Source: Chlorella sorokiniana
Taxonomy: Eukaryota; Chlorophyta; Trebouxiophyceae; Chlorellales; Chlorellaceae
Direction: 5' to 3'
Length of the DNA: 64,000 nt
Assembly (NCBI GenBank): GCA_025917655.1
Contig: CP084613.1
Span: 3,908,001-3,972,000, forward strand
Shown one piece after another: positions 45,175 to 58,100 of the stretch; position 1 is the first letter of the stretch, and the number at the start of each line of letters is the position of its first letter. Made by a program: the position numbers and the translations under genes. The notes below the pieces were generated by a model. It saw only the letters and a program-made list of their open reading frames with translations, made no database searches and was not told the DNA's origin.

Positions 45175-48100
45175 TCACTGCAGGGAGCAGTCTCCCCCAT
45201 CCTCATCCTCCAACACACGGCTGCGCAGGCGCCGCACCGCCTCCTTGAGGCCGCGGGCGGCACCCAGGCGAAGCAGAGGCGGAAGTGGCCGGGCTCCGCG
45301 GCGTGGCAGTCACGGCCGGGCGTTAGAATGACTTTGCACTCGTCGCACACGCGCTGCCAGAGGGTGCGCTCGGCCTCCCAGGTCTTGGGCTCGGGCAGCC
45401 ACTTGCTGCGCGTGGGATGGCGGGGAGGCACCAGGGGGAGGGCTGTTGGCGGGCTGGCTGCTGGGCGGCACCCAGCTGGAACGCACAGGTTCTCCTCGTG
45501 CCACACGAGGTATCCACAATGCAGGGGGCAGTGGGGGAAGGGGTGGCCAGCCGGGGGTGGGCCAGGAGCTGCCTCACCGCAAGTCGATCCACACAAACAT
45601 GCCCGCCACGGCGGGCACAAAAGGTATCTTCTCCTCCTTCAGGGCAGCTGCAGCGGGCCAGACGCAGAGGTTGAGCTTGGCAGCCAGTGAGCCCAAGAGT
45701 CCAGCGTTAAACCGCCTGCAGTCCAGACCGGCCTACTACCATGCACCCCATCCCTTCCTCTAATGCAACCCCACCCTGTGCCCGGTCCCGTGCTCGGCCC
45801 ACCCACGCACAGTCCCCCAGCATGGCTGCAAAAATGGCATCCAACCCAGCAGCACGCGCGCCCCCCCTTCACACACACACACACCCGCCAGCACGTCGTA
45901 GGAGGCCTCCAGCAGGCGAGCGTTGTCCCGCAGGAAGGCGGCGGCCCAGTCGGCGTCGTCCAGCGCCTGCGCCACCGCCCACTGCGCAAAGTTGGACACC
46001 CCGCGAACACGGAGATGGGGTCCAGGGACTGGGGGAAGGGGGACGGGGGAAAAGAGGGGGGGGGGCAGCTGTTGGCGTGCAAGATGAGAGACAGGCGGCG
46101 GGTCAAGATCGGGGTATGCTTGTCGTCAGCCAAGCAAAAGGGCCCACAACCCGAGGGCAAGCCAGGAAGCAGGGGGATGGGGGATGCAGGCAAGCTGCGC
46201 CTGTGCAGGTGGCACCCGGCCACAGGGCGGCTCGTCACCTGATGCAGCCGCCTGTTGCGGGTGTAGAGCACGCCCAAGCGCAGGCCCGAGGCGCACCAGT
46301 CCTTGGACAGGCCGTACATCAGATGTACATAGGTGTCCACCAGCTCTTGGGAGTACAGTGCGGTACCATCCGAAGCAGCAGCGGCTTCGGCTGATGCCCC
46401 CGCCGCAGCAGCCGCAGCGGCAGCCTCCTCCGCGCGTCGCTTGGCGGCCTCCGCGACTGCGGCCCGCGCCTCTCGCCGCGCCACGCGCGCCGCCCGCTTC
46501 TTCTCCCTCACCTCTGCCTCGTCGTCGCTGTCGCTCTCCGACTCGTCTGTGCTGCTGATGCTGCTGGCTGCCGCGGCGGCGGCGCCCTTGGGCCGGCTGA
46601 ACAGCGCAGCCAGGCGGCTGCGCTGAGGCTGCGGCGGCTGCAGCGGCGGCGGCACAAGCTCCTGGGCCAGCGTGATTGCACTGGTGAAGCGAGCTTCTTC
46701 GGGCTTGAACACAGACAGCGCGTAGATCTCGTCACTGCGGCGGCAGGTGGGGAACGGCCGGAATCAGTGGAGGCCAAGCAGGGCCAGTGAGGGCGCGGGG
46801 GCCACAGCGGGGCTGGCCGCCGGCGCTGCGTTCGTGCTGCAGCAGCCCAGCAATGGTCTTCCAGAACCACATGCTGGCATAGACCGCTGGCTGTATCTCT
46901 GCGCACCGCTCCCCGTCGCTGTGATGCATCCCTTCCCATAAAGGAAACCCTCTAGACCTTCGTTTATAAGAAGTTCCAGTTGGGCGTTGCCAGGAGGCGA
47001 GCAGCCCCTGCTTCTGCTAACATGCACCCTGGCCCGCCCCCCGCCCCGCCCCACCCATCACCACCAGCCCCCCACCTGATGTAGTGCATGCGGTTGTCCA
47101 GGCACCAGCGCAGCATCTCCCTCACGCTGTCCTCTCTGTATATCGTGCCCAGCGGGTTGTTGGGGTTGGTGACCAGTAGCCCACGCACAGCGACGCCGCG
47201 TGCTGCCGCCGCAACCGTCGCAGCATCCAGCTGCGCGCGGATGGCGGCGGCGCCCTCCGCACCAGGCTCGCCCTCTGTGAGGAAGAAGGGCAGCGGCTGC
47301 ACCCGCACTTGGCCTGCAGCAGCGGACAAAGGGGTATCAAGCAGGTGAGGCTGACCGCAAGAGCCTGGATGGTGAGAGGTGTCAGTGCAATTGGCCCCCA
47401 CACCAGAGCCGCTCCACCTCCGGCGGCGACACCTCCGGCGGCGATGCAGCCACGGCAGGGCCGCAGGCAGGCCTTCAGCATCAGCTGCCAGCGAGAACAT
47501 GTGCTGTACAGCGCCAGCGCTGCCTGCCTCGCCTGCAGGTCGTTGTCGAAAGCGGGGTAGTAGGGCGCGGGGATCAGCACGCCGTCGCCTTCATCACATA
47601 TGCACCAGAAGAGGTTGTCCAGCAGGGCGCTGCAGCCTGCGGGGCAGCGTCAGGGATGCAGGTGCGGGCTTGCGTGCATCAAAACCCGCACGGACAACCA
47701 CAGCCGCCGTTGACACTAATGTCGGCGCCTGCACCTCACTGTGCGACTGGACCCCCCCCCCGCTCGCTGTGACCGCAGCTTGCCAACTCACCCGACCCAA
47801 TCACAAGTTGGGCAGGGTCCACACTGTGGCCCTTCACCAGATGCCGCTCCAGCAGCCGCGCCATGGCCGCGGCACTCGGGGTGCCCTTCATGCTGCGGGC
47901 AGTGCGATGTGGGGAGCGGCGGCGAGCGCGGGTTGGCGCGGTTGGCATGCAGCAAAGCATGCTGGCGAGCATTGCCACATCCTTTCCGCACGATACTCGT
48001 TAAGAAAGGTCAGTATGGGTGCAAAGTTCTGGGGGATGAAACTCACCCAGAGTAGTTCATCACAGCCGTGGGGTAACCGCTGACGCTTTGCAGCCTGTCA

Positions 48101-48547
48101 AGCACCAGCTGTGTGCCCAGCTTGTTCTCTGCCACCACCAGTGGGATCCAGCCCTCCTTCCGCTTCTCCGGATCCCTGCACCCGGGTGGGATTCCGCGTG
48201 TGACCCAGGCTGGAGTGGCAGTCAGCAGCGTGAGAGGCGGCGGGAGGGCGGGAGCACATGAGAGGCTGTGCTGTCCCCGCTTGGGACGACGCGATATCGA
48301 TCGCTGACGTGTTTTCATCGCAATCCAGCGATCTGGTGAAGCCTGGGACCCATCTTGGTGGGACGAGGCCCGCGCTTCATCGAACAGCCCGCCTGATGAA
48401 ATCAAGCTCCCCAGACACTCACCAAATGCCGTCCTGCATCGCTTTGACAAGTTGTCCAATATAGCTGAGGGCTGGCTTCAGCAGGCGTTCAGTTCTGGCG
48501 CTGCACCCGCCACGCTCTGCCGCCTTAGCATCTTCCTTTGGAGCCAT
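45175..48547 (-). CDS. ACC-synthase-like class I aminotransferase with a large charged insertion
   Basis: Start ATG 48547; exon 1 (48547-48423) ends DGIW and joins DPEKRKEGWIPLVVAENKLG, the [GL]AEN motif that opens ACC synthases. Then MKGTPSAAAMARLLERHLVK, LLDNLFWCICDEGDGVLIPA with PYYPAFDNDL, GLLVTNPNNPLGTIY, SDEIYALSVF, VHLMYGLSKDWCASGLRLGV (PLP lysine 46304-46302), VSNFAQWAVAQALDD, LKEEKIPFVPAVAGMFVWID and FRLCFAWV; stop 45177-45175. The order and wording match plant ACC synthase and its aminotransferase relatives in algae, so either SAM-to-ACC or a transamination is possible. Between SDEIYALSVF and the lysine motif lie about 100 extra residues, first Pro/Arg then acidic (STDESESDSDDEAEVREKKR) then an Ala-rich helix. 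Family members have about 20-40 residues there. Confidence 0.85.
46345..46660 (-). other. Charged low-complexity insertion beside the PLP lysine
   Basis: A continuous exon segment from LVPPPLQPPQPQRSRLAAL through a Ser/Asp/Glu cluster, a Lys/Arg-Glu-Ala helix and AAAAAAAAGASAEAAAAS to LYSQELVDTYVHLMYG. The flanking motifs are conserved on both sides, so this is an insertion and not an intron misread. Confidence 0.75.
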
Positions 48548-48712
48548 CACGATGTCTTTGGAGTTTGAAAATGGACCGACTGCAAATCATCGCAGGCTCA
48601 CGTCAGTTAGTAAGCAGCAGCGTGGCAAGCGCGCTGTGGTGCTGCGTGTGCTGCATGTGATCCCCGCCGGCAGGACGCCCGGCCATCACAGGACTTTCAT
48701 CAAGAAATGTTG

Positions 48713-48717
48713 TTACA
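48713..48717 (-). terminator. TGTAA polyadenylation signal of the CysRS gene
   Basis: TTACA on the + strand, 78 bases past the stop at 48795. Confidence 0.6.
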
Positions 48718-48794
48718 TAAAGAGATCAGATCAGATGAGAGCCAACCAGACTTGCGCCGACAAGTGAGGCCACCACTTGCGCCACTGCCGCTGG

Positions 48795-51700
48795 TTATGC
48801 ACTGGGCGCCGGCGCCTGCTCCGCAATGTCGAGGCGCGGCCCGGGCTTCCACGCCGTGCCCTGCGGTGTGTCCAGCATCAACACCCCAAGCGCTTCTAGC
48901 CTCAAGCGCACCGCGTCTGCTGCCGCGTAGTCCTTGGCCGCCCGCGCCGCCGCACGCTCCTCGATCGCCGCCGCAACCTGCTCCTCACTCAGCCCCGCCC
49001 TGCGGCCGGGTAAGCGCCAGGGGGAGGGCATCAATTGGACGCGCAATCAGAAATGGGCGCCAGTAATCACGACCTGGTGCCTACATCTGTGCAATGCTGC
49101 GCTCCATCCCTGCCCTTCGCCTCCCACCCCTTGCCCCAGCACCAGGGCGCACCGTGTGAGCGCCAGCTGGCGCAGCTCCCGCAGCACTGCTTGCGGCGCC
49201 TCGCTCCACAGGCCCAGCAGCTCCAAAACAACTTGCAGGGCGGCGTAGTAGCCTGCCAGCATCTGCAGCCGCCCCGGCTGCTTCTTGCCCTGCATGCCCA
49301 GCGGAAAACAGCGAGGGGGTGGGAGGAGGAGCTTGGGCGGACAAAGTCACGCAGTGATTACAATCTCCATCACAGGCAGTTCCTCACATACCACAGCGGA
49401 GCAGGGCTTGCGCTGAATGCTGGACTCACGCGGCCACGCAGAACAGCGGCAGCACCAAGCGCAGCGCCAGCGCCAAGCGCGGCGGCCCACCTTTTGGTGT
49501 GCAGCAGGTCGTTGGCAGCCTTGAGCGGCGCAGACAGCGCGGCCACCGCCAGCGGCGTGTTGATGTCGTCCAGCAGCGCCGTCTGCACTTCAGCCAGCAA
49601 GGCGGGACCGGGTCCCTGGACAACAGAAGCTGCGCTGCCACCGGGAGCCGACGCTGCCGCCGTGAGCTGTCGCCGCGCGTCGGCCAGAGCCGCGGCTGCC
49701 TCCTCGCTGGCGCCCAGGGCGTCTGACATGTCAGCAAGCGTCTGGTAAAGGTAGAACACGCGATCCGAGGCCTGCAGTACAGCATGAAGTACAGCATACC
49801 GCCTGGTGAAGGGCGGGCGGTGCGATGGCGCTGCAGGTGCTGCCAAACCAAGGGCTGAAATGCTCAAGCGTCAATGCCAGCCGCAACCAGCCCTGCAGCC
49901 GGAAGGCAGCTGCCGCGCACCTCCTCCAGGGCGCGCTGGGTGTAGTTGATGGGCTGGCGGTACTGCGTGCCCACAAGGAACCAGCGCAGGGCGCGGGGTG
50001 GTACTGCGTGGTGACCTCCCTGTACAGGGCGGGACCAGCACAGACGGCGCCTGTTGCAGACCCTCCTCTGCGGACCAGCGCTGGAGCTGCAGCATGCTGC
50101 CCATGTTGGGCAGGCCAGCAGCCGCTGCTTTAGCGGGTCACAGCAGGCGCAGCAGGCGCACCGGATGGTGAAGAAGTTGCCCAGCGACTTGCTCATCTTC
50201 TCGCTGTCGACGTTCACAAAGCCTGCAGAGACGCAGCGGGAGGCACTGTCTTGCAACCTTGGCGAGGTGGTTGTGCCCTGGCAGCAAGCACATCGGGATG
50301 CTGCGGCCATGTGGTGGTGGTGGGGTGCGGGTGGGGAGGCGCGCAGGGGGGGGCGCGCGGGACGCAGGCGCGTGCGGTAGGGGAGGCGAACTTGTGCCGC
50401 ACCGTTGTGCACCCAGTACCGCACAAACTCGTCCCGCGCCTCGCCGCCATCGCCGCCGGCGTGGTCGTGGCCGCAGCTGCAGGTGCCCGCCGCGGCGCGC
50501 GACTGCGCCAGCTCGTTTTCGTGGTGCGGGAAAACGAGGTCCCTGCGGTCGGCGAGGGCAGCACAGAGCAAGGCGTCATGTGAGGTGGTTGTGCAGCGTG
50601 GCGCCCCTTGGCGGCTTGCTTGGTTGCGCAACCTGGCCCAGCTCTCCTACCACCCTGCCTGCACATCAACCCGTGCCGCCGCACCCACCTCCCGCCGCCG
50701 TGGATGTCTATCACTTCGCCCATCACCTCCCGGATCATGGTGCTGCACTCAATGTGCCAGCCTGCAGGGCATCAAACAGTAAAAAGAAGGCACTTGAATT
50801 CCTTGGGACCCGCTCAGCAGAAGGCTGGGCATGGGTTCCTCCAGCCTGCCGTTGCATGGACAGGCGGCAAGGCAACCCACGCTGCGCTGCCCCGCAAAGA
50901 CGGCCCCCAGTACCGAGGCAGCCCAGCAGGTCGCTGAGGCGCAGAGCCGCCCCACCCACCCGGCCGCCCAGCCCCCAGGGGCTGTCCCAGGTGGGTTCCC
51001 CCGGCTTGGCCGCCTTCCACAGCGCAAAGTCGGCGGCGCCGCGCTTGCGCTCGTCCACAGCCACGCGCTCCCCGCGCGGTTGTCCTCCTGCAGCAGCGGC
51101 AGCGACGGTTGGCAGCAGGTCAGCTGCGGCCCAAAAGGTGAAGGAACACGCAGCACGCGCCGCCATGCCCACACATGTTTCGCTGCCGAGCGGCAGCGGC
51201 AAGGCAGCCCAGCAGGCGGCGCGGCGCGGCGGCGGCCGCGCTCCCCGCACAGGGCGTTCCCACTCGCCTGCGACCGCCCAGACAGCCTGCCGTAGCCGGG
51301 CAGCGAGGCGACGTCGAAGAAAACGTCGCCGCCGACGGCATACGCGTGGCCGTTGGCGATGATCCGCTCGATGGTGGCCACCATCTGCGGCACAAAATCG
51401 GTGGCTCGCGGCTCCAGGCTGGGCGCCAGGCAGCCCAGGGACTCCTGCGCACATGGATGGCACCAGGGCGGCCAGGCTGGCAACAGAGGGGCAGGCGCCG
51501 ATGCCTCGGGGACACAGCAGGCTGCGGGTCCTGCTTGCGCAGGCAGGAACCCCGACAGCATGACCGGTAAACGTGTTCCGCCTCGCCCGAGGGGTCTGGT
51601 GGGGCCTGCCAAGCCTCCCAGGAGCCCAGGGGGCAGCCACCCAAGGGCAGCCAAGCCACACGAGGGTCCTCCGCCGGAGCTGAAGCGGAGCTGGGCGCAG

Positions 51701-52665
51701 GCAGAAGCCTCGATCCCCCAAGAGGCAGCCCCAAGAGAGGCACGTGGAAGCTGGCGCGCACCATGTCGGCGGCAAACTCCCGATGAAGCGGCGAGCCAGC
51801 GCAAGCGGCTCCTCCCCGCCGCCGCCGCCCGCGCGATGATTTTGTCGTCGACATCCGTGAAGTTGCGGACGTAGGTCACAGCGTAGCCCAGGTGGCGCAG
51901 CAGGCGGTACAGGACGTCAAAGGCAATGTACACGCGTGCGTGGCCTGCGTGAAATTAGTGGAGAGTGATGTGTAGGGGGTTGTGGGTGGGGAGGCGGTTG
52001 CGTCGGGGCACCATGCGTGGGCAGGCTGCAGGCGGCCAGCTGGGGGAGACGATAAGCGGTGGTGGCAGCACACGGGGGGAAGGGCTCCAAGTAGCGGTGG
52101 TTGGCGGAGTGGCAGTGCGACAAGCTGGCTCCGGCCGCTACAGCCCCCTCCCGGCCAGCGCCAGCAGCCTTGGCTCACCGATGTGGCTGTAATCGTAGAC
52201 CGTCACGCCACAAACGTACATGCTGACCGCGTTGCCCTGCCCCGCCCGCGGCCGGAACACCTCCTTCTGTCGCGTGAGTGTGTTGTGCAGCAGCAGCTCG
52301 CCGCCCCCGGCGGCTGCGGAGCGGCGGCGGCAGCGGGGTGGCAGCCGGCGCCTCGGGAGCCTGCTGCGCCGCGCAGGCCGCGGCGCTGCGGCGCTGCCGC
52401 AGATACAGCAACTGGTTGACTGCGCCCTGCAACGGGCGCAGCCGAAAATGTAAGACACGATCTGCTGGGGTGCACGGACAGGGAAGCAGGCCTGGCCAGG
52501 CGGGAGGTTGGGAGTGCTGGCACGCCCCGCTAGTTGGTACGCCTGCGGTCGCTTGCTGGCCCATTGCAGGGTCAGATTGCGTCTTACATGCTGATGGCCT
52601 GCTAAACGCCCTGCGGCTGCAGCTTTGGTGGCTGTCTGAAAAAACGGAGGTGCAGGGTGCGCCAT
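48795..52665 (-). CDS. Cysteinyl-tRNA synthetase with an organellar targeting extension
   Basis: Charges tRNA-Cys. The ATG at 52665 opens the same frame as the catalytic start and gives about 125 residues with many Arg and Ala and essentially no acidic residues, a transit-peptide composition. The enzyme then begins [16 protein letters not shown] and [15 protein letters not shown], continuing after an intron with [20 protein letters not shown] and [13 protein letters not shown] (HIGH motif; first zinc Cys in VCGVT). Next: [49 protein letters not shown] (zinc Cys), [20 protein letters not shown] (zinc His/Glu), [11 protein letters not shown] (KMSKS loop), [15 protein letters not shown] and the helical anticodon-side domain, ending [16 protein letters not shown]. 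All catalytic motifs are present. About ten exons. Start by composition only; splicing near 52.3 kb could change the N-terminus. Confidence 0.92.
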
Positions 52666-53172
52666 GCCGCCACAGCTGGGGGAAGCTGCAATTTTCCAAA
52701 AGGGGCCATCGATACAAGGGCGAACGGACGGGGGCAAGCCAAAATGCGCCACGTTCCAGCAGGTGAAGGGCGGAATATGGCAGGTGTGGACCTGATCTAC
52801 ATACAATTAAACAGACATGGTATGCTGGAGATGCTTGTGAAATCAGGAAGCACCGCGGGATGAAAGCTGGTTTCCAAGTTTCGCTTTCTGCTGTGCTGCG
52901 AGTTCTGGTTGTCCCCTCTGTAGCATTTCGCTCCATTTGACGTTGTCAAGCACTTAATAAATCACAAAAACTCTGTATCAAGTGTATGATTCGATCATAG
53001 AGGGCGTAGGGAGATGGGCGACAAGACAGCGATAGACTGGAACAGGTTGGGGAGCCCTGCCCAGGCTCAATCGTTGTTATGTCTGATAACTCATGTGTCA
53101 AAGCCTGTATGCAGCGCGGTGTAGCCCTCGGAGCAACATCGTCTGCCACCTTGACCGCCTCTGCCCCGCCTG
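52666..53172. other. Divergent intergenic region, CysRS and SLC25 genes
   Basis: About 500 bases with AT-richer patches (52797-52815 and 52945-52995) in otherwise GC-rich DNA, fitting two back-to-back promoters. No gene seen. A small first exon of the carrier gene could lie here. Confidence 0.45.
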
Positions 53173-54856
53173 ATGCTCTGCAGGCTGGATAAGCGGCGTT
53201 TCTTCATTGTCGGCACAGGGCTCTTCACAGTGAGTGGCCTGGCATCGCACATTGGGGTTGGCCTGGCATGCCTTCCGCTGCCGCCGCTGCCCTCGCGGGC
53301 TCGCAGCTGCTCCAGCCTCAGATGCACGGACGCTGTCTATGTCTTTCAAACGCAGGGCCTCACGGCCGTGCTGTACCCGCTGTCGGTCGTGAAGACTAGG
53401 CAGATGGTGCTGCAAGGCTCCGAGGCGGGCCTGCGGGTGCGCTGCGCCGCCGCGTGCTCAACACGCCGCCTGCCGCCGTGCACTCGCAGCTGCCCTGGCC
53501 TGGCCTGGACACTGCCGCATGCTGGTGATGCCCCGATTGCCCCGCTGCAGGGTGCTTACCTCACTGCGCGCTCTGTGGTGGCCCACGACGGGCTGCGGGG
53601 GCTGTACAAGGGGTTCGGCGTTGTCGTAGGTGGCATGTTCCCGGCACGCATGGTGAGCCCGCAATGCCGTGCGCTACTGCTGGCGCTTGCCCTGAGCACC
53701 GCTGCATATCAATGATGACACCCTGGCGGGTTGAAGCGGCCGGCGGGGGACCAGCATGGGTGCCAGCTCAGCTTTGCGGAGGGCCCTGGTCCCACCCGCC
53801 AACCGCCCGCCCGCCCCCACCCTGCACGCCACCCCACGCACACAGCTCTACCTCAGCACGCTGGAGGCTTCCAAGGACCTCACCGCCCGGCTGCTGGCGC
53901 CGCTGCACCTGTCTGACACGGCGGCGGTGGGCGCCGCCAGCTTTGTGGGCGGCGCGCTCGGCTCCCTGTCCTCCCAGCTCATTGTCGTGCCCATCGACGT
54001 GGTGGCTCAGCGGCTCATGCTGCTCGGCGGCGGCCCTGCAGCCGGGGGCGGCGGCAGGCAGCAGCAGCGACCCCGCGGCGCGCGCGGCTGCCGCTGCGGA
54101 CGCGGCCGCGCGGCAGCGCACGTCGGGGCTGGCCCTCGCGCGGCGGATTGTGGCGGCGGAGGGGGTGCGGGGACTGTACCGCGGCTTTGGAGCGTCCCTG
54201 GCCATGTTTGTGCCCAACTCAGCCATCTGGTGAGCGACGGCAGCCACACTTGCGTCTCATGCAACAGCGCGCGCTCCCGGCCGCTGGCTTGAGTGCCAAG
54301 CAGCGGGCACACCGCCCGCTACCGCTGCAGTCCAGGACGCAGCTGCGGTGGTGGCAGCAACGGCTGTGTGCGCCCTTGTTTGTGGCGCCGCCCTCCTGCC
54401 GCGCAGGTGGGGCTCCTACGGCGTGTGGCAGCAGGTGCTGTGGCACCAGGTGGATGCGCTGCGGGGGCACCACCGGCGCAGCGAGGGCGAGATCCTGGGC
54501 GTGCAGACGGCGGCGGGCATCCTGACCGGCTGCACCTCTGCGCTGCTGACCAACCCTCTGGACGTGGTGAAGACGCGGCTGCAGACAGCGGGGGCCGAAG
54601 GGGCGGCAGCCAGCGCAGGCGCGGGAGCAGCAGCGGCGGCGGCGTCACAGGAGGGGTCACAAGCTGGCGCGCCGCTCGCGCGGCCGACCTGGCGCGGCGT
54701 GGCGGCACAGCTGGCGCGGCAGGAGGGGGCGGCGGGCTTCTTCCGGGCGTGGCGCCGCGCATGGCCAGCAGCAGCATCTGGGGGACGGCCATGGTCACGA
54801 GTTACGAGTGGCTGAAGCGGCTATGCGCGCTGCCTGCCGAGGAGGACGTGCAGTGA
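53173..54856 (+). CDS. Mitochondrial carrier, SLC25A44-like
   Basis: SLC25 carriers span the inner mitochondrial membrane; human SLC25A44 imports branched-chain amino acids. Exons: about 53173-53229, 53356-53436, 53552-53651, 53847-54230, 54406-54856. The opening LDKRRFFIVGTGLFT then GLTAVLYPLSVVKTRQMVL matches the plant SLC25A44 group, including Ser for Asp in the first P-x-D-x-x-K. The second and third signatures are VPIDVVAQRLM and NPLDVVKTRLQ, also typical of that group. VRGLYRGFGASLAMFVPNSA and the ending SSSIWGTAMVTSYEWLKRL complete three repeats. ATG 53173 is preceded by CTGCAG, so it may instead sit just before an acceptor with the true start upstream. Frame slips near 54045 (G5 run) and 54745 (GGG) lack splice sites. 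Confidence 0.86.
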
Positions 54857-55130
54857 TTCAGCGGCTGCCACGTGCTGCGACCGACAGGACCTGCAGGATG
54901 CTCTGCTCAGAAACATATCTTTAATTTCATGTCAGAACACATTCATTGCAGACCAGCTGTTCCTTTTGACTCCCTTTGTTTGCTTGTGCAGCTAGTACAG
55001 CCGCCACTGTATCCTGATCAGCTAGCAGTAACCAAGGCACTTGTTGCAACTGGTGCAGCAAAGCATCAATCCAGGCTGTTTCTGGCATCAGAAACGGGCC
55101 ATAGTAGCAGGCAAGTAAACGGAGGTGGTG

Positions 55131-58100
55131 TCACCGCACTGGGCGGAACATATCGTCGTCGTCATCATCGTCGTCGAAAAACTGCCGCTGCTGCTGCCGC
55201 CTGCCGAAGCGCGAGCCGCTGAACCTCCCTGATGCACGTTCCACGTCTGCCGCGGCCTGCTGCGCTGCACGCTGAGCTGCACGCTCCGCGTCCTGCCCAG
55301 CCGCACGTGCCGCCGCCTCGGCCCGTGCAATTTCCTCCTGAGCAGCGCGGGCGAAATCGGAGTAGCGCTGGCGCTCAGGCTGCGGCAGCGAGCGGCGCAC
55401 CGCCGCAGCAGCGCTCAGCTCCCGCGTGCGCCCGCGGCTCTCCTCTGCATTGGAAACAGGCGGGGCACCCCATCGCTTTAGGTTCAATGCTTGCGTACGG
55501 GTTGCCGTAACCAGTGCACAACCCTTGCCCCAAGCTCCTGCCAAAAACCCAACAAAGGAGCACGCAACGACAGACTGCGACTGCACTGCTGCCATAGGTC
55601 CAGCGCTGCGCAGCACCCGCGACGGACCTGCACTGCCACACCGCACCACCCGCTACCCGCGCACCCAGCCCCAGCCACCCCCTTCCACACCACCACCACC
55701 ACCACTTCACACCCAACCCCAAGCAGCTCACCCAGGTGTTGGTTGATCACTTCCGCCAGCCACTCCTGCTCCAACGGGTTGAGCCCCTCGCCCAGCACGT
55801 GGCGGTTGATGCCCTCCTGCAGCACCAGCTGGTACTGCGGTGAGCCGTTCACCACCATGGGCACCTCGATGGACGCGCCGTCCAGGTCGACGGCGCAGCC
55901 TGCTTCCCAGAAGGGGAGAGGGGGAAGGAACGGGTTGGGGACGCGGTGTGAGCTGCCGTGTGTTGGGAGGTGTCGCACATAGCAGGCATGGAAAGGGTGT
56001 GATAGAAGGCGCTGACAGTGGGAGGGCACCGGGCACCCGCTCCCTAGGTGGGTAAGGGTTTGCCCAGCCCGGGGCCACTCTAGAGAGCAGCCTGGCGCGC
56101 GCGCAACCCCCCACCCCACCCCCACCCCCACCCCCACCCCACCACCACTTCCCCCCACCTCCACCCACTTCCCCACCCACACAAGTACACACACGCACCT
56201 CCAATCTCCTTCCTCTGCCGCTTCTCATCGTTCCACTCGGCTTGACCCCGCCGGGCAAATGCCAGCTGCTGCTCAATCTTCCAGGAGTTTCGCGTGATCA
56301 CTAACCGCTCCCTGCAACAAACAGACCACGCAAACGGCTTGCATGCAACCAGTGAGATCCACGCTTGGCAGCTAAGCAGGTGTTCAGCATGAACAGCAGC
56401 AACGCGCGCGTGCGTGCGCCCCCACCCGCCCCCGAGAGCCACGCACCGGATGAACTGCCGCCCAAAGGCCTGCTTGGCCAGCTGGTAACCGGCCGCCCAG
56501 AAGGGCAGCGAGAAGAGGCCGAAGAGCAGGCCGCCACCAGCCACCGCTGAGATGGTCCAGAAGGCCACAAACGAGTTCCAGGCGAGGGCAAAGGCGCCGG
56601 TGGCCACGCTATCCCCCTGTAGGCCAAAGCGCGGAGGTGGCAGGCCAGTGAGTGATGCCAACCGCAGCGGCTGCCAGCAAAGTTTTTCGGGAGTAGACCC
56701 ACGTGGCCGGGGCACATGCAATCCAGGCGACAGAGGATGGCAGTGGAACGGGGAAACGCGAGCACACGCTGCCAGCCCCCACAGCAACGAAAGACGCACG
56801 AGAGACCCGAAGGCGGGATGTCAATCTCCAGCCGCGCCCCCTGCTTCTTCACCACAATCTTGCTGCCGGCGGGCGGCGCGCGCGCATACGAGCCGCCAGG
56901 CGAGCCATAGCCGTCGGAGGAGGCGTCGCCGCCGCGGCTGTCGCGTTGTGCTGTGCGCGCTGTGCCGCTCAGCATGCTCAGCGCGTCCTCAGCGCTCAGC
57001 CGGTCCTCGGGCAGCGGCTCCAGCAGCCCCTCCACCACAGCCTCAAGCCGCGAGCCCATCTCGACTGCAAGCGGGGAGGGTGTGGTGGGTGGGTGTGAAC
57101 ACCAGCAACAGCGGCGGGCGCCAGCTCAGGGCCCGAAGAGCAGGTATGCGCAGCAGCCTGCCAATGCCGCAGGGGCGTGCGCCCCAGCGCTGTGCCCGAC
57201 AGCCACAGGCCCGCCCTGCGCCGTGCGTCATGCCACGCCTTGCTCCCAGCCCGCCCCTGCCCGCAGCGCCCAGCAGCGCACTCCACCAAGCGCCTGCAAA
57301 AGCCATCATGCCCGCCCAGCCAGCACGCCCCTGCTCGCAGCACCCTCGCCCGCCGCCTCACCGGCGCTGAAGTCGGTGCGCATGCGGTCGACCGGGAAGG
57401 CGGAGGGGGCGCCCGACAGCAGGTACAGCAGCGTACCGCCCAGCCCGTACAGGTCGGAGGCGGTGGAGGCGGCGCCGCGGAACTGCTCCGGGGCCATGTA
57501 GCCGTAGGTGCCGACGATGGTGGAGCCCAGCAGCGTGTCGGCGCCGGATGACGCGGCGGCCTGCGCGGAGGAATTCGGGCGCATTTGTTCGTTCTTGGGG
57601 CGCCGGGCGGGGGCCGGGCGCCAGCAGTCAGCCGCTGCGCAGATGCCGGTCCAGCTGTGTGCGTTGCGAGCATGCGGCATAGAATGAACTGTACTGGCAA
57701 GGGCAGCAGCGGCTGCATTAGCAGCTGCACTGATGGCGTGGTGCCTTGCGGGGCAGCAGCGGCGGCAGCAGCGGCAGCCGAGTCCCCACCCCACACCCCA
57801 CACCCCACACCCCACACACTCGCACACACCCACACACACCTGCACCCCACCAAAGTCCACCAGGAAGACGCGGCCCCCAGTCCTGCCGCCCTCCACCACA
57901 ATGTTGTCGGGCTTGACGTCTCTGCGGGGCGCGTGCAGGCGGGAGCAGCGCCCCTGGCCGGCTCAACAGCGGCCCACAGCATCGCACCGCGGAGCACCCG
58001 CCGCACGCCCCCGCGGAGGGCGCGGCGCTGCCGGGGTGCAACAGGGCGCGCGGCTGCCGCCCCACCTGTGGATGACTGGGGGCCGGCGGCTGCCCAGGTA

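Noticed and set aside
57780-57840. CRISPR-like array
   Set aside because: Units are 7 bp and directly adjacent without spacers; it is an intron minisatellite.
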